From Bartonella raoultii (GTDB lineage: Bacteria > Pseudomonadota > Alphaproteobacteria > Rhizobiales > Rhizobiaceae), in contig NZ_JAIFRO010000004.1 of the NCBI RefSeq assembly GCF_019659805.1, positions 162,578 through 226,577 of the forward strand: DNA of 64,000 nucleotides. Direction: 5' to 3'. Numbering within the stretch: the first letter of the stretch is position 1; the number at the start of each line of letters is the position of its first letter. This document shows, piece by piece, positions 50,676 to 61,217 of this stretch. The notes beneath the pieces are model-generated. The model was not told the DNA's origin and made no database searches. It saw only the letters and a list, made by a program, of their open reading frames with translations. The position numbers and the translations under genes were made by a program.

Positions 50676-51215
50676 TTAACGTCTTAAAACAACTGGAAGA
50701 TCATTAAGTGTACGCCCTTCAAAATGATCAATATTGGAAGAATAAAGGGCAGCGATAACACGTCCTGAGTTATCATAAAAATATAATCTTTTTCCTTTAA
50801 TGGCCCACGAATTTATCCGAGAAATAATTCCTGGACAATGTAAAGGACCAGCACGATACCCTTGACCAAATTTTGTTTGTGGCGTTGCAATTCGGCAAAC
50901 TTTACCATTCACAGACAGGTTCCATACTCCTGCAATACTTGCAGGAAACAAATTAACAGCATCACTTGGCACTTCAAGACCAGCTATTTTTTCATCACCA
51001 CGAGGATCTCTTTTTTCATATCTAGGAGCCTCTGCTACTTCAGATTCTTGAGCGACTGATAGAACAGACATTGTTTCAGGTTCTGAGAGTTGCTGAAGTG
51101 GATAAATAACTTCTACAGCATTATCATTATTATCCTCAAACCGTGATGTTGAACAACCAGCTAAAGCTGTTATAGCGGATATTACAACGAAAAATGAAAT
51201 TTTTGAAAATGTCAT
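50676..51215 (-). CDS. Omp19-like lipoprotein (AprI/Inh protease-inhibitor domain)
   Basis: 179 residues from the ATG at 51215, chosen because the lipoprotein signal begins there and ends in ALAGCST; ATG at 51233 is an alternative. A low-complexity acidic and polar linker runs to about residue 90, then an AprI/Inh domain: AGVWNLSVNGKVCRIATPQTKFGQGYRAG, then LHCPG, with two cysteines likely disulfide-bonded. This matches Brucella Omp19, an outer-membrane lipoprotein that inhibits host proteases. The same function here is inferred from homology only. Confidence 0.82.
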   Translation of the reverse strand: MTFSKISFFVVISAITALAGCSTSRFEDNNDNAVEVIYPLQQLSEPETMSVLSVAQESEVAEAPRYEKRDPRGDEKIAGLEVPSDAVNLFPASIAGVWNLSVNGKVCRIATPQTKFGQGYRAGPLHCPGIISRINSWAIKGKRLYFYDNSGRVIAALYSSNIDHFEGRTLNDLPVVLRR

Positions 51216-51446
51216 ATCTAAACTCTTTCTCATGACAATAAAGAAGCTCATTTTTAAAAATGAATGAATATTTATTATATAAGCATTTTACAAAGATAAA
51301 TTAATAAATTAAAAAGAACAGTATAAAATTTGGCTCTTTTAAAAGAATATAATTTTGACTCTCCGTTTTATATTCATTCAACACTAGAAATTTATAAGAT
51401 TTTCAGTCATATTTATTATAAGTAGCATTAGAATTAGAGAAATTTC

Positions 51447-52298
51447 ATGAAAACGCCATTTAGCAAAATGGACGGTCTTGGAAATCAAATCATTGTTGCA
51501 GATATGCGTGAAAGTGCCCACACGATCACACAAGAAGCAATCCTTTCCTTGGCAGCAGATCCTCAAACACATTTTGATCAGATTATGGCTATTCACGCAC
51601 CAACCCAAAATAAAGCTGACTTTCGCATTGAAATATGGAATGCCGATGGTTCAATGGCTAAAGCTTGCGGTAATGGTACCCGCTGTGTCATCGCATGGCT
51701 CACAGATCATAATTTAGGTAAAAGCTTTCGATTAGAAACACCTGCTGGAATAATTGAAGGAAAATGCCAAAGCGATGGCCTTGTCTCTGTTGATATGGGA
51801 TGCCCCAATTTCAATGCAAAAAAGATGCCTGTTTCACGTGAAATCATTGATACCAATCATGTAGAAATAACTGCTGGTCCCTTAAAAGATGCCTGCCTTG
51901 TGTCCGTTGGCAATCTCCACGCTATTTTTTTTATTGAAGATGATATTCAGCAAATTCCACTAGAAAAATATGGACCAAAACTTGAACATGATCCTCTTTT
52001 TCCAGAACGATGCAATATTTCTATTGCTTATGTTGTGTCACAAAAAAGCCTAAATTTACGAACATGGGAAAGAGGAGCTGGATTAACGCAAGCATGCGGT
52101 AGTGCTGCTTGTGCAAGTGCAGTAGCTGCATATCGACGTGGTCTCACTAAACGCCATATTGATGTAACTTTACCAGGAGGAAAACTGAATATTTTTTATC
52201 GAGAAGATGATCATATTGTCATGACAGGACCAATCAAATATGACTTTAGTGGTTTTTTAAATCCTCTAACAGGATGCTATAAAAAGGATCACTCTTGA
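51447..52298 (+). CDS. dapF: Diaminopimelate epimerase
   Basis: 283 residues. Catalytic cysteines lie in NADGSMAKACGNGTRC and in GAGLTQACGSAACASA. It converts LL- to meso-diaminopimelate for lysine and peptidoglycan. First gene of dapF-mtaB-ftsY-yciB; its stop overlaps the mtaB start by 1 bp. A sequence resembling a parS site (about 51830) lies inside the coding region. Confidence 0.95.
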   Translation: MKTPFSKMDGLGNQIIVADMRESAHTITQEAILSLAADPQTHFDQIMAIHAPTQNKADFRIEIWNADGSMAKACGNGTRCVIAWLTDHNLGKSFRLETPAGIIEGKCQSDGLVSVDMGCPNFNAKKMPVSREIIDTNHVEITAGPLKDACLVSVGNLHAIFFIEDDIQQIPLEKYGPKLEHDPLFPERCNISIAYVVSQKSLNLRTWERGAGLTQACGSAACASAVAAYRRGLTKRHIDVTLPGGKLNIFYREDDHIVMTGPIKYDFSGFLNPLTGCYKKDHS

Positions 52299-53581
52299 TG
52301 GCGATAGAAGTTGTAACATTTGGCTGTCGATTAAATAGCTACGAATCAGAAATTATACGCAAAGAAAGTACTTCTTCAGGATTAGACCAACTTAAAGATG
52401 GTGCTATCATTTTTAATACCTGTGCTGTTACTGCTGAAGCCGTAAGACAAGCAAAACAAGCTATCCGCAAAGCAAGACGTAAGAATCCAAATGCCCGCAT
52501 TATTGTAACAGGATGTGCTGCACAAACAGAAGCGCAAAATTTTGCTTCAATGACAGAAGTAGACCTTGTTTTAGGCAATGAAGAAAAACTCCATGCACAT
52601 TCTTATCGTCAACTTCCTGATTTTGGTATCAATCATTCTGAAAAATTGCGTATCAATGATATAATGGAAGTGCAAAAAATTGCCCCGCACATGGTAAGTG
52701 CAATGGAAGAACGTACACGCGCTTTTGTACAGGTACAAAATGGATGTGATCATCGTTGTACATTTTGCATTATCCCTTATGGACGTGGACCATCACGTTC
52801 AGTCCCCATGGGAGCTGTCATTGAACAAATAAAACAATTAACAGGAGATGGTATTCAAGAAGTGGTTTTAACAGGCGTTGATCTCACAAGTTATGGTCAT
52901 GACCTTCCTGGAAAAACTAATCTAGGAAAATTAACTTCTGCCATTTTGCATCACATTCCTGACTTGCCTCGATTACGCCTTTCATCAATCGATTCTATTG
53001 AAGCAGACGAAGAACTTATTGATCTTTTAGCCTATGAAAAAAGGATCATGCCACATTTGCATTTATCCTTGCAAGCGGGAGATAATATGATTCTCAAACG
53101 AATGAAACGGCGACATTTGCGTGAACATGCAATTCAATTTTGTCAAGAACTACGTTCTAAACGTCCTACAATGGTTTATGGTGCAGACTTAATTGCCGGT
53201 TTTCCTACTGAAACAGAAGAAATGTTTCAAAAGAGTTTGGCATTAATAAATGATTGCTCTTTAACCCATCTTCATATTTTTCCTTTTAGTCCAAGAGAAG
53301 GAACACCTGCCGCACGTATGCCACAAATCAACCGTAGAGTTGTTAAAATGCGCGCAGAAAAATTACGAAAAGCAGGTGAGGAGGCTTATCAGAAACATCT
53401 TGCTCATTTACAAAATAGCATGCAAACAATTCTTGTTGAAAAAAATGAAATAGGACGGACCGAAGATTATACTCTAGCGCAGATCAAAGGCGCAAAAGCT
53501 GGAACAATTGTTCAGGCTCTTATTGTTAGTCATGACAGTGATAAATTAATCGCTGTCCTTCCAAAATTGAATGCAGCTTGA
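52298..53581 (+). CDS. mtaB: tRNA t6A37 methylthiotransferase MtaB
   Basis: 427 residues from the ATG at 52298 (TTG one codon upstream is unlikely). The UPF0004 domain has FGCRLNSYES, NTCAVTAEA and TGCAAQ (first cluster cysteines); the radical-SAM motif is NGCDHRCTFCIIPYGRG (CxxxCxxC); a TRAM-like tail follows. It makes ms2t6A from t6A in tRNA, the next step after TsaD, whose gene begins this window. Confidence 0.94.
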   Translation: MAIEVVTFGCRLNSYESEIIRKESTSSGLDQLKDGAIIFNTCAVTAEAVRQAKQAIRKARRKNPNARIIVTGCAAQTEAQNFASMTEVDLVLGNEEKLHAHSYRQLPDFGINHSEKLRINDIMEVQKIAPHMVSAMEERTRAFVQVQNGCDHRCTFCIIPYGRGPSRSVPMGAVIEQIKQLTGDGIQEVVLTGVDLTSYGHDLPGKTNLGKLTSAILHHIPDLPRLRLSSIDSIEADEELIDLLAYEKRIMPHLHLSLQAGDNMILKRMKRRHLREHAIQFCQELRSKRPTMVYGADLIAGFPTETEEMFQKSLALINDCSLTHLHIFPFSPREGTPAARMPQINRRVVKMRAEKLRKAGEEAYQKHLAHLQNSMQTILVEKNEIGRTEDYTLAQIKGAKAGTIVQALIVSHDSDKLIAVLPKLNAA

Positions 53582-53595
53582 GCAGGAAAACCCTT

Positions 53596-54819
53596 ATGAC
53601 AAAGTCTTTTATTAAAAAAATATTCTCTTTTAATAAGCAAAAAGAGCAGGAAATAGAACAAGATTCCACATCTTATAAAACAGAGAGAGAAGAAAATGAA
53701 TATAAAAACGAAAAAAACTCTCTTTCTTCTATAGACACAGAAAAAGAAGAATATACCGAAAATAAAGATATTCTATCTGAAAAATATGATGAAAAAACAC
53801 CACCCCTTACACCCTATTCTGGCAAAATAATCATTACAGATACAATTCATGAAAAAAAAGTTGAAGAACTTTTACCTATATCTTCTGTTGAACAAAAAAA
53901 GGCAGCATGGTTTGAGCGTCTAAAAAACGGATTAGCCCTTTCTTCACAGCGTTTAAGTGGATCAATTGGTGACCTCTTTGTTAAGAGAAAACTTAATGGA
54001 GAGACATTGCAAGAACTAGAAGATATCTTGATACAAGCTGATTTTGGTGTAGAAACAGCGACACATATTACCGGTGTGTTGTCTTCCAGTCGCTATGGAA
54101 AAGATCTTTCCTTAGATGACATTCATACTATTGTAGCAAATGAAATTACAAAAATATTAGAACCTGTTGCCATTCCATTAGAGCTTGACCTTAGTCACAA
54201 ACCTCATGTTATTTTGCTGGTAGGTGTCAATGGAACTGGAAAAACAACCACTATTGGGAAACTTGCAGCAAAACTCACTGCAGGAGGACTCAAAGTAACA
54301 CTCGCCGCTGGTGATACATTCCGCGCTGCTGCTATTGAACAATTACATATTTGGGGGGAACGTACAGGATCTCCTGTTATTTCAACTAAACTAGGTGCAG
54401 ATGCTGCTAGTCTTGCGTTTGATGCATATGAAAAAGCAAAAAAAGCAAACAGTGATATTTTAATTATTGATACAGCTGGACGCTTACAAAATAAAACTGA
54501 ATTGATGGATGAATTGGCAAAAATTATCCGTGTTTTAAAAAAACATACTCCCCAAGCACCTCATACAGTTCTTCAAACGCTTGATGCAACCACTGGGCAA
54601 AATGCACTGAGCCAAGTGAATATTTTTCGTGATATTGCTGGTGTTAATGGTTTGGTTATGACAAAGCTTGATGGTAGCGCACGGGGAGGAATTCTTGTTG
54701 CCATAGCAGAAAAATATAAATTACCTATTTACTTTATCGGTATAGGAGAAAATATTGAAGATCTTCAACCTTTTTCTGCTTCCGATTTTGCTGAAACTAT
54801 TGCAGGAAAACACGCATGA
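53596..54819 (+). CDS. ftsY: Signal recognition particle receptor FtsY
   Basis: 407 residues from the ATG at 53596 with an AGGAAAA ribosome site; an upstream TTG would overlap mtaB. The first 110 residues are acidic and low-complexity (A domain). The NG domain follows: [15 protein letters not shown] (about residue 209), [22 protein letters not shown] and [10 protein letters not shown]. It docks ribosome-SRP complexes at the membrane. Confidence 0.95.
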   Translation: MTKSFIKKIFSFNKQKEQEIEQDSTSYKTEREENEYKNEKNSLSSIDTEKEEYTENKDILSEKYDEKTPPLTPYSGKIIITDTIHEKKVEELLPISSVEQKKAAWFERLKNGLALSSQRLSGSIGDLFVKRKLNGETLQELEDILIQADFGVETATHITGVLSSSRYGKDLSLDDIHTIVANEITKILEPVAIPLELDLSHKPHVILLVGVNGTGKTTTIGKLAAKLTAGGLKVTLAAGDTFRAAAIEQLHIWGERTGSPVISTKLGADAASLAFDAYEKAKKANSDILIIDTAGRLQNKTELMDELAKIIRVLKKHTPQAPHTVLQTLDATTGQNALSQVNIFRDIAGVNGLVMTKLDGSARGGILVAIAEKYKLPIYFIGIGENIEDLQPFSASDFAETIAGKHA

Positions 54820-55526
54820 AACAATTTTCATCTGAATCTCGTTCGCAAAATAATTACAATTCTTCACATAATGACCCTAATTCAAAAGATATTGATAAAA
54901 ATAAAAAAGCACCTCTTTCACCAACACTTAAATTTTTCTTAGAAATGGGACCATTGGTCGCTTTTTTTCTTGCCAACTATAAGGGCGAATGGTTGATAAA
55001 TAATATTGAGATTTTTAAAAATTTTGAAAAAACGCTTTTCCCAGCAACAGCTATTTTTATGGTAGCGATTATTATTTCTCTAATCCTATCATGGATCCTT
55101 GCACGAAATATTCCCATAATGCCTCTTATCTCGGGAATATTTGTTCTCGTTTTTGGCTCTTTAACGCTTTGGCTTCACAATGAGACCTTTATAAAAATGA
55201 AACCAACAATTATTAATAGCTTATTTGCTTTCATTCTTTTCGGTGGTCTATTTTTAAAAAAATCACTTTTACGTTATGTTCTCGATTCAACTTTAAAACT
55301 CGACGATATAGGATGGCAGAAGCTCACCTATCGCTGGGCATTTTTTTTCATTTTCCTCGCCCTCTTAAATGAAATTATCTGGCGTAATTTTAGTGATAAT
55401 TTCTGGACAAGTTTTAAAGTATTTGGTGTTATGCCCATAACAATTCTTTTCATGATTATCCAAATGCCTCTTATTATGAAACATTCACAAGGACTTTTTA
55501 CAGAAAAAAATAAATCTGATTCTTGA
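54816..55526 (+). CDS. yciB: Inner membrane septation protein YciB (IspZ)
   Basis: 236 residues with about 40 polar N-terminal residues and five membrane segments. [15 protein letters not shown] near the start and the [21 protein letters not shown] stretch near the C-terminus are diagnostic for YciB/IspZ. It affects envelope growth and septation in model species. It overlaps ftsY by ATGA. Confidence 0.92.
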   Translation: MKQFSSESRSQNNYNSSHNDPNSKDIDKNKKAPLSPTLKFFLEMGPLVAFFLANYKGEWLINNIEIFKNFEKTLFPATAIFMVAIIISLILSWILARNIPIMPLISGIFVLVFGSLTLWLHNETFIKMKPTIINSLFAFILFGGLFLKKSLLRYVLDSTLKLDDIGWQKLTYRWAFFFIFLALLNEIIWRNFSDNFWTSFKVFGVMPITILFMIIQMPLIMKHSQGLFTEKNKSDS

Positions 55527-55574
55527 ATACAACATATTAAGCATTACAAATGATACTGTTCATGGAGAAAAAAT

Positions 55575-56336
55575 ATGTTGATTGAACAGTTCATTTGTAG
55601 AGAAGATAATTTTGGCGTTCTCATTCATGATGAAAAAAGTGGTTATACAGCCGCAATTGATGCACCTGAAAGTGTAGCAATTCATGATGCCTTAAAACGC
55701 CGTAACTGGACGCTTCAAACTATTTTTGTAACACATCATCATCACGATCATGTGGAAGCGCTGGTAGAATTAAAGAAAATTTATAATGCCGTTGTTATCG
55801 GACCAGAAGCAGAAAAAGATAAAATTCCTTATCTCGATAGAACACTTCAACCTGATGAAAAATTTTTCTTTGCTACACATAGGCTTTTAGCTCTCTCAAC
55901 ACCTGGCCATACGCTAGGAGCATTATCTTATTATTTTCCTGAAAAAAATTTACTCTTTGCTGGAGACACTCTTTTTTCACTTGGTTGTGGACGTCTTTTT
56001 GAAGGAACAGCAGCACAAATGCTAAATTCTTTAAAAAAACTTCGTCAACTTCCTGATGAAACACTTCTTTATTGTGGACATGAATACACAAAAAATAATG
56101 CTCTTTTTGCACTAACGATTGATCCACATAATAAAAAACTTCAACAAAGAGTAGAAGACGTTTTTTTATTACGTGCAAAAAATGCCATGACATTACCAAG
56201 CACTTTAGAGCAAGAAAAAGCAACAAATCCCTTTCTTCGCTGGGATGATTATACAATTAAAAGAAACCTTGCAATGATAAATGCAACAGATGAAGAAGTC
56301 TTTACTGAAATTCGAAAAAGAAAGGATCTCTTTTAA
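55575..56336 (+). CDS. gloB: Hydroxyacylglutathione hydrolase (glyoxalase II)
   Basis: 253 residues. Metal ligands THHHHDHVEA, then GHTLGALSYYF, FAGDTLFSLGCGRLFEGT and CGHEYTKNNALFA; the C-terminal HAGH domain ends with NPFLRWDD. It hydrolyses S-lactoylglutathione. It is 49 bp downstream of yciB and 2 bp upstream of the unknown secreted protein. Confidence 0.95.
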   Translation: MLIEQFICREDNFGVLIHDEKSGYTAAIDAPESVAIHDALKRRNWTLQTIFVTHHHHDHVEALVELKKIYNAVVIGPEAEKDKIPYLDRTLQPDEKFFFATHRLLALSTPGHTLGALSYYFPEKNLLFAGDTLFSLGCGRLFEGTAAQMLNSLKKLRQLPDETLLYCGHEYTKNNALFALTIDPHNKKLQQRVEDVFLLRAKNAMTLPSTLEQEKATNPFLRWDDYTIKRNLAMINATDEEVFTEIRKRKDLF

Positions 56337-56338
56337 TC

Positions 56339-56809
56339 ATGCTGAGATATATATTATGCTTTTTTCTCCTTTTTCCTTTTACATCATATGCTCAAGAAAT
56401 AAGAGAAAAAGAAACAAATAATCATTTCTTTATTTCACCTCTTGTTGCAAGTTATTCCTTAACAGAAGACTTTCTTTTGAAATTAGAAAAAATTGGAAAA
56501 GAATGTGAAAATTCATCTCCAACACCAGAAACAACCGATATAAAAAATAATGTTATCATTGATGATACTAACATTGAAGAATATATCATATATATTTCGA
56601 ACAAACCAAAATTTGTAAATATTTTAAGAGAAAATAGCCTCACACCTAAAGAATTTGTTATTGGTCTCTTAGCACTTCAAACAACATTAGTAATATTGAC
56701 AAATGAAAACCCCTCTTTAAAAAAACAAAACATTATATCTTCAAGCAATCTTGAGTTTGGTAAGAAGCATATGTATAGAATAATTAAGGTTTTAAGACAA
56801 TCTTGTTAA
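56339..56809 (+). CDS. Secreted protein of unknown function
   Basis: 156 residues; I do not recognise the family. The N-terminus LRYILCFFLLFPFTSYAQE is a signal peptide with a likely cut after SYA. The mature part is helical and polar, rich in N, E and K, with two cysteines (about residues 58 and 156, the last one at the C-terminus). It follows gloB by 2 bp and so is probably co-transcribed. It converges on parB. Confidence 0.6.
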   Translation: MLRYILCFFLLFPFTSYAQEIREKETNNHFFISPLVASYSLTEDFLLKLEKIGKECENSSPTPETTDIKNNVIIDDTNIEEYIIYISNKPKFVNILRENSLTPKEFVIGLLALQTTLVILTNENPSLKKQNIISSSNLEFGKKHMYRIIKVLRQSC

Positions 56810-56837
56810 GAAAACTCTTTTTATTTTGAATAAGTTA

Positions 56838-57743
56838 TTAATTTTGCAAACGCCGACAAATATCATCCAGTTGTTCTAATGATGAATAATGTATTTTTAA
56901 ATCTCCTCCTTTTTTACCATGTCGAATAATAACTTTCATACCAATCACGTCTGCAAGTAATTTTTCAAGAGATTTTGTTTCTTCATTTTTTTCTACAATA
57001 GTGCGTTTTTTAGCCTTAGGATTAGCCTGTTCATATGCAAGCATTTCTGTTTGCCGTACAGAAAGCCCTTCTTGAATAATTTTTTCTGCTAAATCTTGTG
57101 GATTATCAACGGTTATGAGACAACGCGCATGACCAGCAGAAAGTTGCCCATTTGTTAAGAATTGTTGTACTTTTGGTGGAAGTTTTAACAAACGAAGTGT
57201 ATTTGCAACATGACTTCGACTTTTTCCAATCACTTGGGCTAAATCTGCTTGTGTATAATCATGTTCATTTAGCAAAATTTCATATCCCATTGCCTCTTCA
57301 ATAGGATTAAGATCAGCACGTTGAACATTTTCAATTATTGCTAATTCCAAAGCAGTTTTATCATCTACATCTCGAACAATAACAGGCAATTGACTTAAAT
57401 TAGCACGTTGCGCAGCACGCCACCGCCTTTCTCCAGCAATTAATTCAAAGCGATGTGGATGATCTTTTGAAGGTCTAACAACTATGGGTTGAACAACACC
57501 GTGTTGTCGAATTGATTGAGCTAAATTATCAAGTTCTGATTCCGTAAAATTGCGTCGTGGATTATGTGGATTACATGAGATAGATTCAAGAGGAACAAAC
57601 CGCTCAGAAAATTTAGCAATAGTACCAGATTCTGTTACTTTATCTGTAGTTGATGAACGCACAAGATTATTGTTAAAATTGATATCGCCAATCAATGCAG
57701 CTAATCCGCGACCCAGTCTTTTTTTTGATTGATCATCATTCAT
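56838..57743 (-). CDS. parB: Chromosome partitioning protein ParB
   Basis: 301 residues. N-terminal KKRLGRGLAALIGD, the CTPase-fold region NPRRNF and GERRWRAAQRA, the HTH domain with TQADLAQVIGKSRSHVANTLRLL that binds parS, and the C-terminal dimer domain. Pairs with parA 44 bp upstream. Candidate parS sites lie 1.4-4.4 kb away in rsmG and mnmG/mnmE. Confidence 0.95.
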   Translation of the reverse strand: MNDDQSKKRLGRGLAALIGDINFNNNLVRSSTTDKVTESGTIAKFSERFVPLESISCNPHNPRRNFTESELDNLAQSIRQHGVVQPIVVRPSKDHPHRFELIAGERRWRAAQRANLSQLPVIVRDVDDKTALELAIIENVQRADLNPIEEAMGYEILLNEHDYTQADLAQVIGKSRSHVANTLRLLKLPPKVQQFLTNGQLSAGHARCLITVDNPQDLAEKIIQEGLSVRQTEMLAYEQANPKAKKRTIVEKNEETKSLEKLLADVIGMKVIIRHGKKGGDLKIHYSSLEQLDDICRRLQN

Positions 57744-57787
57744 AATTTTGCTCTTTATTTTTTTAAATTAAATATCTTTTTATATTT

Positions 57788-58585
57788 CTAAGCGGCTTCT
57801 TGTGCTTGTTTTTCACGTTGAATCATTTCTGATGCTAAACGCAAATAAGCTTGGCTTCCAGCACATTTTAGATCGTAGAGCAAGACTGGTTTACCAAAAG
57901 AAGGAGCCTCTGAAACTCTTACATTTCGTGGAATAACTGTGCGATAAACTTTATCTCCCATAAAAGAGCGCACGTCTTCAACAACTTGATTAGATAGATT
58001 ATTTCGTCCATCATACATCGTAAGAACAATACCCTGAATTTCTAAAGATGGATTAAGAACAGATCTCACTTGTTTTACAGTTTCAAGCAATTGGCTTAAA
58101 CCTTCAAGTGCTAAAAATTCACATTGCATAGGAACTAAAACAGAATCTGCAGCACCCATAGCATTAAGTGTTAAAAGATTGAGTGATGGAGGACAGTCAA
58201 TTAAAATATAATTGAATTTTTTTTCCATTTTTGGATCATCATAGAGTGCTTGACGTAATCGTTGAATACGATCTTTCGATGAAGAAATTTCCATTTCTAC
58301 GCCTAAAAGATCGAGTGTAGAAGGTACAATATAAAGATTAGGTACAGCTGTCTTTAAAGCAGCCTCTGTTACTGAAACTCCAGAAACTAAAACATCATAG
58401 GAAGACAAAGGACGACTATTACGATCAATTCCTAATCCTGTACTTGCATTTCCCTGTGGATCAACATCCATAATAAGAACATTTTTTCCAATAGCAGCTA
58501 AAGCTGTCGCAAGATTAATAGCTGTGGTTGTTTTTCCGACTCCACCTTTTTGGTTTGCAATAGCGATAATCCGTGTTTCGCTCAT
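57788..58585 (-). CDS. parA: Chromosome partitioning ATPase ParA
   Basis: 265 residues. Deviant Walker A IANQKGGVGKTTTAINLA, then LIMDVDPQGNASTGLG and LIDCPPSLNLLTLNAM. It drives segregation of ParB-parS complexes. It follows rsmG by 6 bp. Confidence 0.95.
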   Translation of the reverse strand: MSETRIIAIANQKGGVGKTTTAINLATALAAIGKNVLIMDVDPQGNASTGLGIDRNSRPLSSYDVLVSGVSVTEAALKTAVPNLYIVPSTLDLLGVEMEISSSKDRIQRLRQALYDDPKMEKKFNYILIDCPPSLNLLTLNAMGAADSVLVPMQCEFLALEGLSQLLETVKQVRSVLNPSLEIQGIVLTMYDGRNNLSNQVVEDVRSFMGDKVYRTVIPRNVRVSEAPSFGKPVLLYDLKCAGSQAYLRLASEMIQREKQAQEAA

Positions 58586-58591
58586 TTTGCT

Positions 58592-59239
58592 TTACCCTCT
58601 ATATGACCGAACATGAGAAATTTCTAAAATAACAGAATTTTCATCAATTTTACTTTTATGTTTTAACAGATCAAAGCGCCAATTGGCAGAGGCATTTTTA
58701 ATTTCTGTAGCGTAATCCCGACCTTTTTGCAAAAGAGCGATTGTTTTTTTTGTGAATAAAGGAGAAATAAGGTTTAAAAGGACATCAAGTGGAGCTAATC
58801 CCCGTGCTGTAATAACTTCTGGTGTAGATATTTTTTGATATACATCTTCGATTCTACAATGATAAACTTTTGCTGGCAAATTAAGTTTAGCAATAACCGT
58901 TCGTAAAAAAGCAACTTTTTTTCCATTACTTTCTACTAAATCGATATGTCCTACCTTTTTTTCTTTTAGAAAAATAGCTATAATAATTGCAGGAAATCCT
59001 CCACCTGATCCAAGGTCACACCAATGTGAAAAATGACTATGCAGAGGGTAAATTTGTGCTGAATCTAAAATATGACGCGTCCATAGAAATGGGATTGTTG
59101 CAGCAGACACCAAATTAATACGTGTATTCCACTGTGTTATTAAAGTTTCAAATTCTATTAAATCCTCCATCGTTTCACGTGAAACAGAAGGAATGATATT
59201 TGAAAGTGTTTGATATTTTTGTTCTCTAGAAATATTCAT
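58592..59239 (-). CDS. rsmG: 16S rRNA (guanine527-N7)-methyltransferase
   Basis: 215 residues. SAM motif WCDLGSGGGFPAIIIAI and LVESNGKKVAFLR are intact; the N-terminal region contains SVSRETMEDL, whose DNA encodes a perfect-core parS site. It overlaps the mnmG stop by 1 bp. Confidence 0.94.
   Translation of the reverse strand: MNISREQKYQTLSNIIPSVSRETMEDLIEFETLITQWNTRINLVSAATIPFLWTRHILDSAQIYPLHSHFSHWCDLGSGGGFPAIIIAIFLKEKKVGHIDLVESNGKKVAFLRTVIAKLNLPAKVYHCRIEDVYQKISTPEVITARGLAPLDVLLNLISPLFTKKTIALLQKGRDYATEIKNASANWRFDLLKHKSKIDENSVILEISHVRSYRG
59171..59186. promoter_or_regulatory. parS site (ParB binding) inside rsmG
   Basis: CGTTTCACGTGAAACA: the 14-bp palindrome GTTTCACGTGAAAC is perfect and matches the widely conserved parS consensus TGTTTCACGTGAAACA except for its first base. 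It lies within the first 25 codons of rsmG. Confidence 0.85.
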
Positions 59240-61107
59240 TAAGCTATTTTAGCCTTTTCACGTTTTTGACGTTGAATATAAGTAATGATGAGTGATAATG
59301 CTGCTGGTGTCATACCATCAATTTTTTGTGCATCAGCAATGGAACGCGGCGATATTTTCTGAATTTTCGTTTTAAGTTCATTTGAAAGTCCTGAAATTGC
59401 CTGAATATTAAGAGAAGAAGGAATTTCTAAACGTTCGTCTCGTTGAAGAGCAGCAATATCCTGTTTTTGTCTTTCTAAATAAACCGCATATTGCGCTTCA
59501 ATTTCTAAAGATTCAACGGTTTTAGAATCAATTGATTGTAACTGTGGCCAAAACTGAGAAAGACGTTCTAAACGCATTTGAGGATAAGCAAGAAAATCAT
59601 AAGCGGAACGCCTAACTCCGTCCTGATTAACATGCAATCCGTGGGCTGAAGCTTCATTTGGTGTTAAAAAAAGACTTTGACAAAGCGATCGCGCTTGGTC
59701 AAGACGTTTTTGTTTTTGTTGATAACAATCCCAACGATCTTTACTAACGATCCCCCATTGTTTGGCTAAAGGTGTTAAACGAGCATCAGCATTATCAGAT
59801 CGTAAAGATAAACGAAATTCAGCACGTGATGTAAACATCCTATAAGGTTCACAAACCCCACGTGATACTAGATCATCAACCATCACACCAATATAAGCCG
59901 TAGAACGACTTATAATGATTTCATCTAAATTACTGACTTTACGTGCAGCATTTAATCCTGCCAAAAGTCCCTGCGCTGCTGCTTCCTCATATCCTGTTGT
60001 ACCGTTAATTTGGCCTGCTAAAAATAATCCTGGTAAAGAACGTAATTCTAAAGTCTTCGTTAAATTTTGCGGATTAACAAAATCATATTCAATAGCATAT
60101 CCAGGTTGTAAAATTGTTACATTTTCCAACCCTTCAATAGTTTTCAATAAAGAAATTTGAACATCTTCAGGAAGAGAAGTAGAAAGACCATTTGGATAAA
60201 CGGTATCATCATTTAATCCTTCTGGTTCCAAAAAAATCTGATGTCCATCACGTTCACCAAATTTAACAATTTTATCTTCAATAGAAGGACAGTAACGTGG
60301 TCCTAATCCTTCAATATTTCCAGAATATAAAGCAGATTTTTGAATATTTTCACGAACAATTTTATGTGTTTGTGTATTTGTGCGTGTTATTGCACATTCA
60401 ATTTGCGGTTGTTCAATTTTTTCTGTTAAAAAAGAAAAAGGGACGGGATCTTCATCAGCTTTTTGTTTTGGAAGATAATCCCAATGAATTGTTTTTTTAC
60501 TCAAACGCGCAGGTGTTCCTGTTTTTAATCTTCCAAGCTTTATATGATAACTTTTCAATCTTTCTGCAAGTTGTACACTTGATTGATCTCCCATACGTCC
60601 TGCAGCCCATGTTTTATTTCCCATATGAATAAAACCGTTTAAAAATGTACCTGTTGTTAAAACAACAGCACCTGAAAAAAGTGTTCCTTGTTTTTTTAAA
60701 ACAACACCTGAAACACAATTATCTTTAATAATCAAATCAATCACTTCATCTTCAATAAGAAGAAGATTTTCTTGTTCTTTTAAAAGTTTTTGAATCGCTT
60801 TTTTATAGAGTTGTCGATCTGCTTGCGTACGTGGTCCTCTTACTGCTGGACCTTTACGGCGATTAAGAAGCCTAAATTGGATTCCTGCTGCATCTGCTGC
60901 GCGTCCCATAAGACCATCTAAAGCATCTATTTCACGAACAAGATGTCCTTTTCCAAGACCACCTATAGCAGGATTACATGACATTGCACCTAATGCTGAT
61001 ATTTTATGTGTAACAAGTACTGTTTTTGCTCCTACACGCGCTGAAGCTGAAGCAGCTTCGCAGCCAGCATGACCACCACCAACAATAATAACGTCATACA
61101 AATGCAT
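59239..61107 (-). CDS. mnmG: tRNA uridine-5-carboxymethylaminomethyl modification enzyme MnmG
   Basis: 622 residues, full length. FAD motif [54 protein letters not shown] and the C-terminal [20 protein letters not shown]. With MnmE it modifies the wobble uridine of several tRNAs. Upstream of rsmG, parA and parB in the origin-proximal order seen across rhizobia. Confidence 0.96.
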   Translation of the reverse strand: MHLYDVIIVGGGHAGCEAASASARVGAKTVLVTHKISALGAMSCNPAIGGLGKGHLVREIDALDGLMGRAADAAGIQFRLLNRRKGPAVRGPRTQADRQLYKKAIQKLLKEQENLLLIEDEVIDLIIKDNCVSGVVLKKQGTLFSGAVVLTTGTFLNGFIHMGNKTWAAGRMGDQSSVQLAERLKSYHIKLGRLKTGTPARLSKKTIHWDYLPKQKADEDPVPFSFLTEKIEQPQIECAITRTNTQTHKIVRENIQKSALYSGNIEGLGPRYCPSIEDKIVKFGERDGHQIFLEPEGLNDDTVYPNGLSTSLPEDVQISLLKTIEGLENVTILQPGYAIEYDFVNPQNLTKTLELRSLPGLFLAGQINGTTGYEEAAAQGLLAGLNAARKVSNLDEIIISRSTAYIGVMVDDLVSRGVCEPYRMFTSRAEFRLSLRSDNADARLTPLAKQWGIVSKDRWDCYQQKQKRLDQARSLCQSLFLTPNEASAHGLHVNQDGVRRSAYDFLAYPQMRLERLSQFWPQLQSIDSKTVESLEIEAQYAVYLERQKQDIAALQRDERLEIPSSLNIQAISGLSNELKTKIQKISPRSIADAQKIDGMTPAALSLIITYIQRQKREKAKIA

Positions 61108-61139
61108 TTGAACCCATTTCTATAGAAAATTTACAATCA

Positions 61140-61155
61140 AGTTTCACGTGAAACA
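61140..61155. promoter_or_regulatory. parS site between mnmE and mnmG
   Basis: AGTTTCACGTGAAACA: the 14-bp parS core is perfect; only the first base differs from consensus. It lies in the short intergenic spacer upstream of mnmG. Confidence 0.85.
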
Positions 61156-61201
61156 GAATATAGAATACATAATCTTTAGAATCTGTCTATCAAATAATCA
61201 A

Positions 61202-61217
61202 TGTTTCACGTGAATCA
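61202..61217. promoter_or_regulatory. parS site, one mismatch
   Basis: TGTTTCACGTGAATCA: identical to the consensus except one base in the right arm (T for A at position 14). It abuts the mnmE stop codon. Confidence 0.65.
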
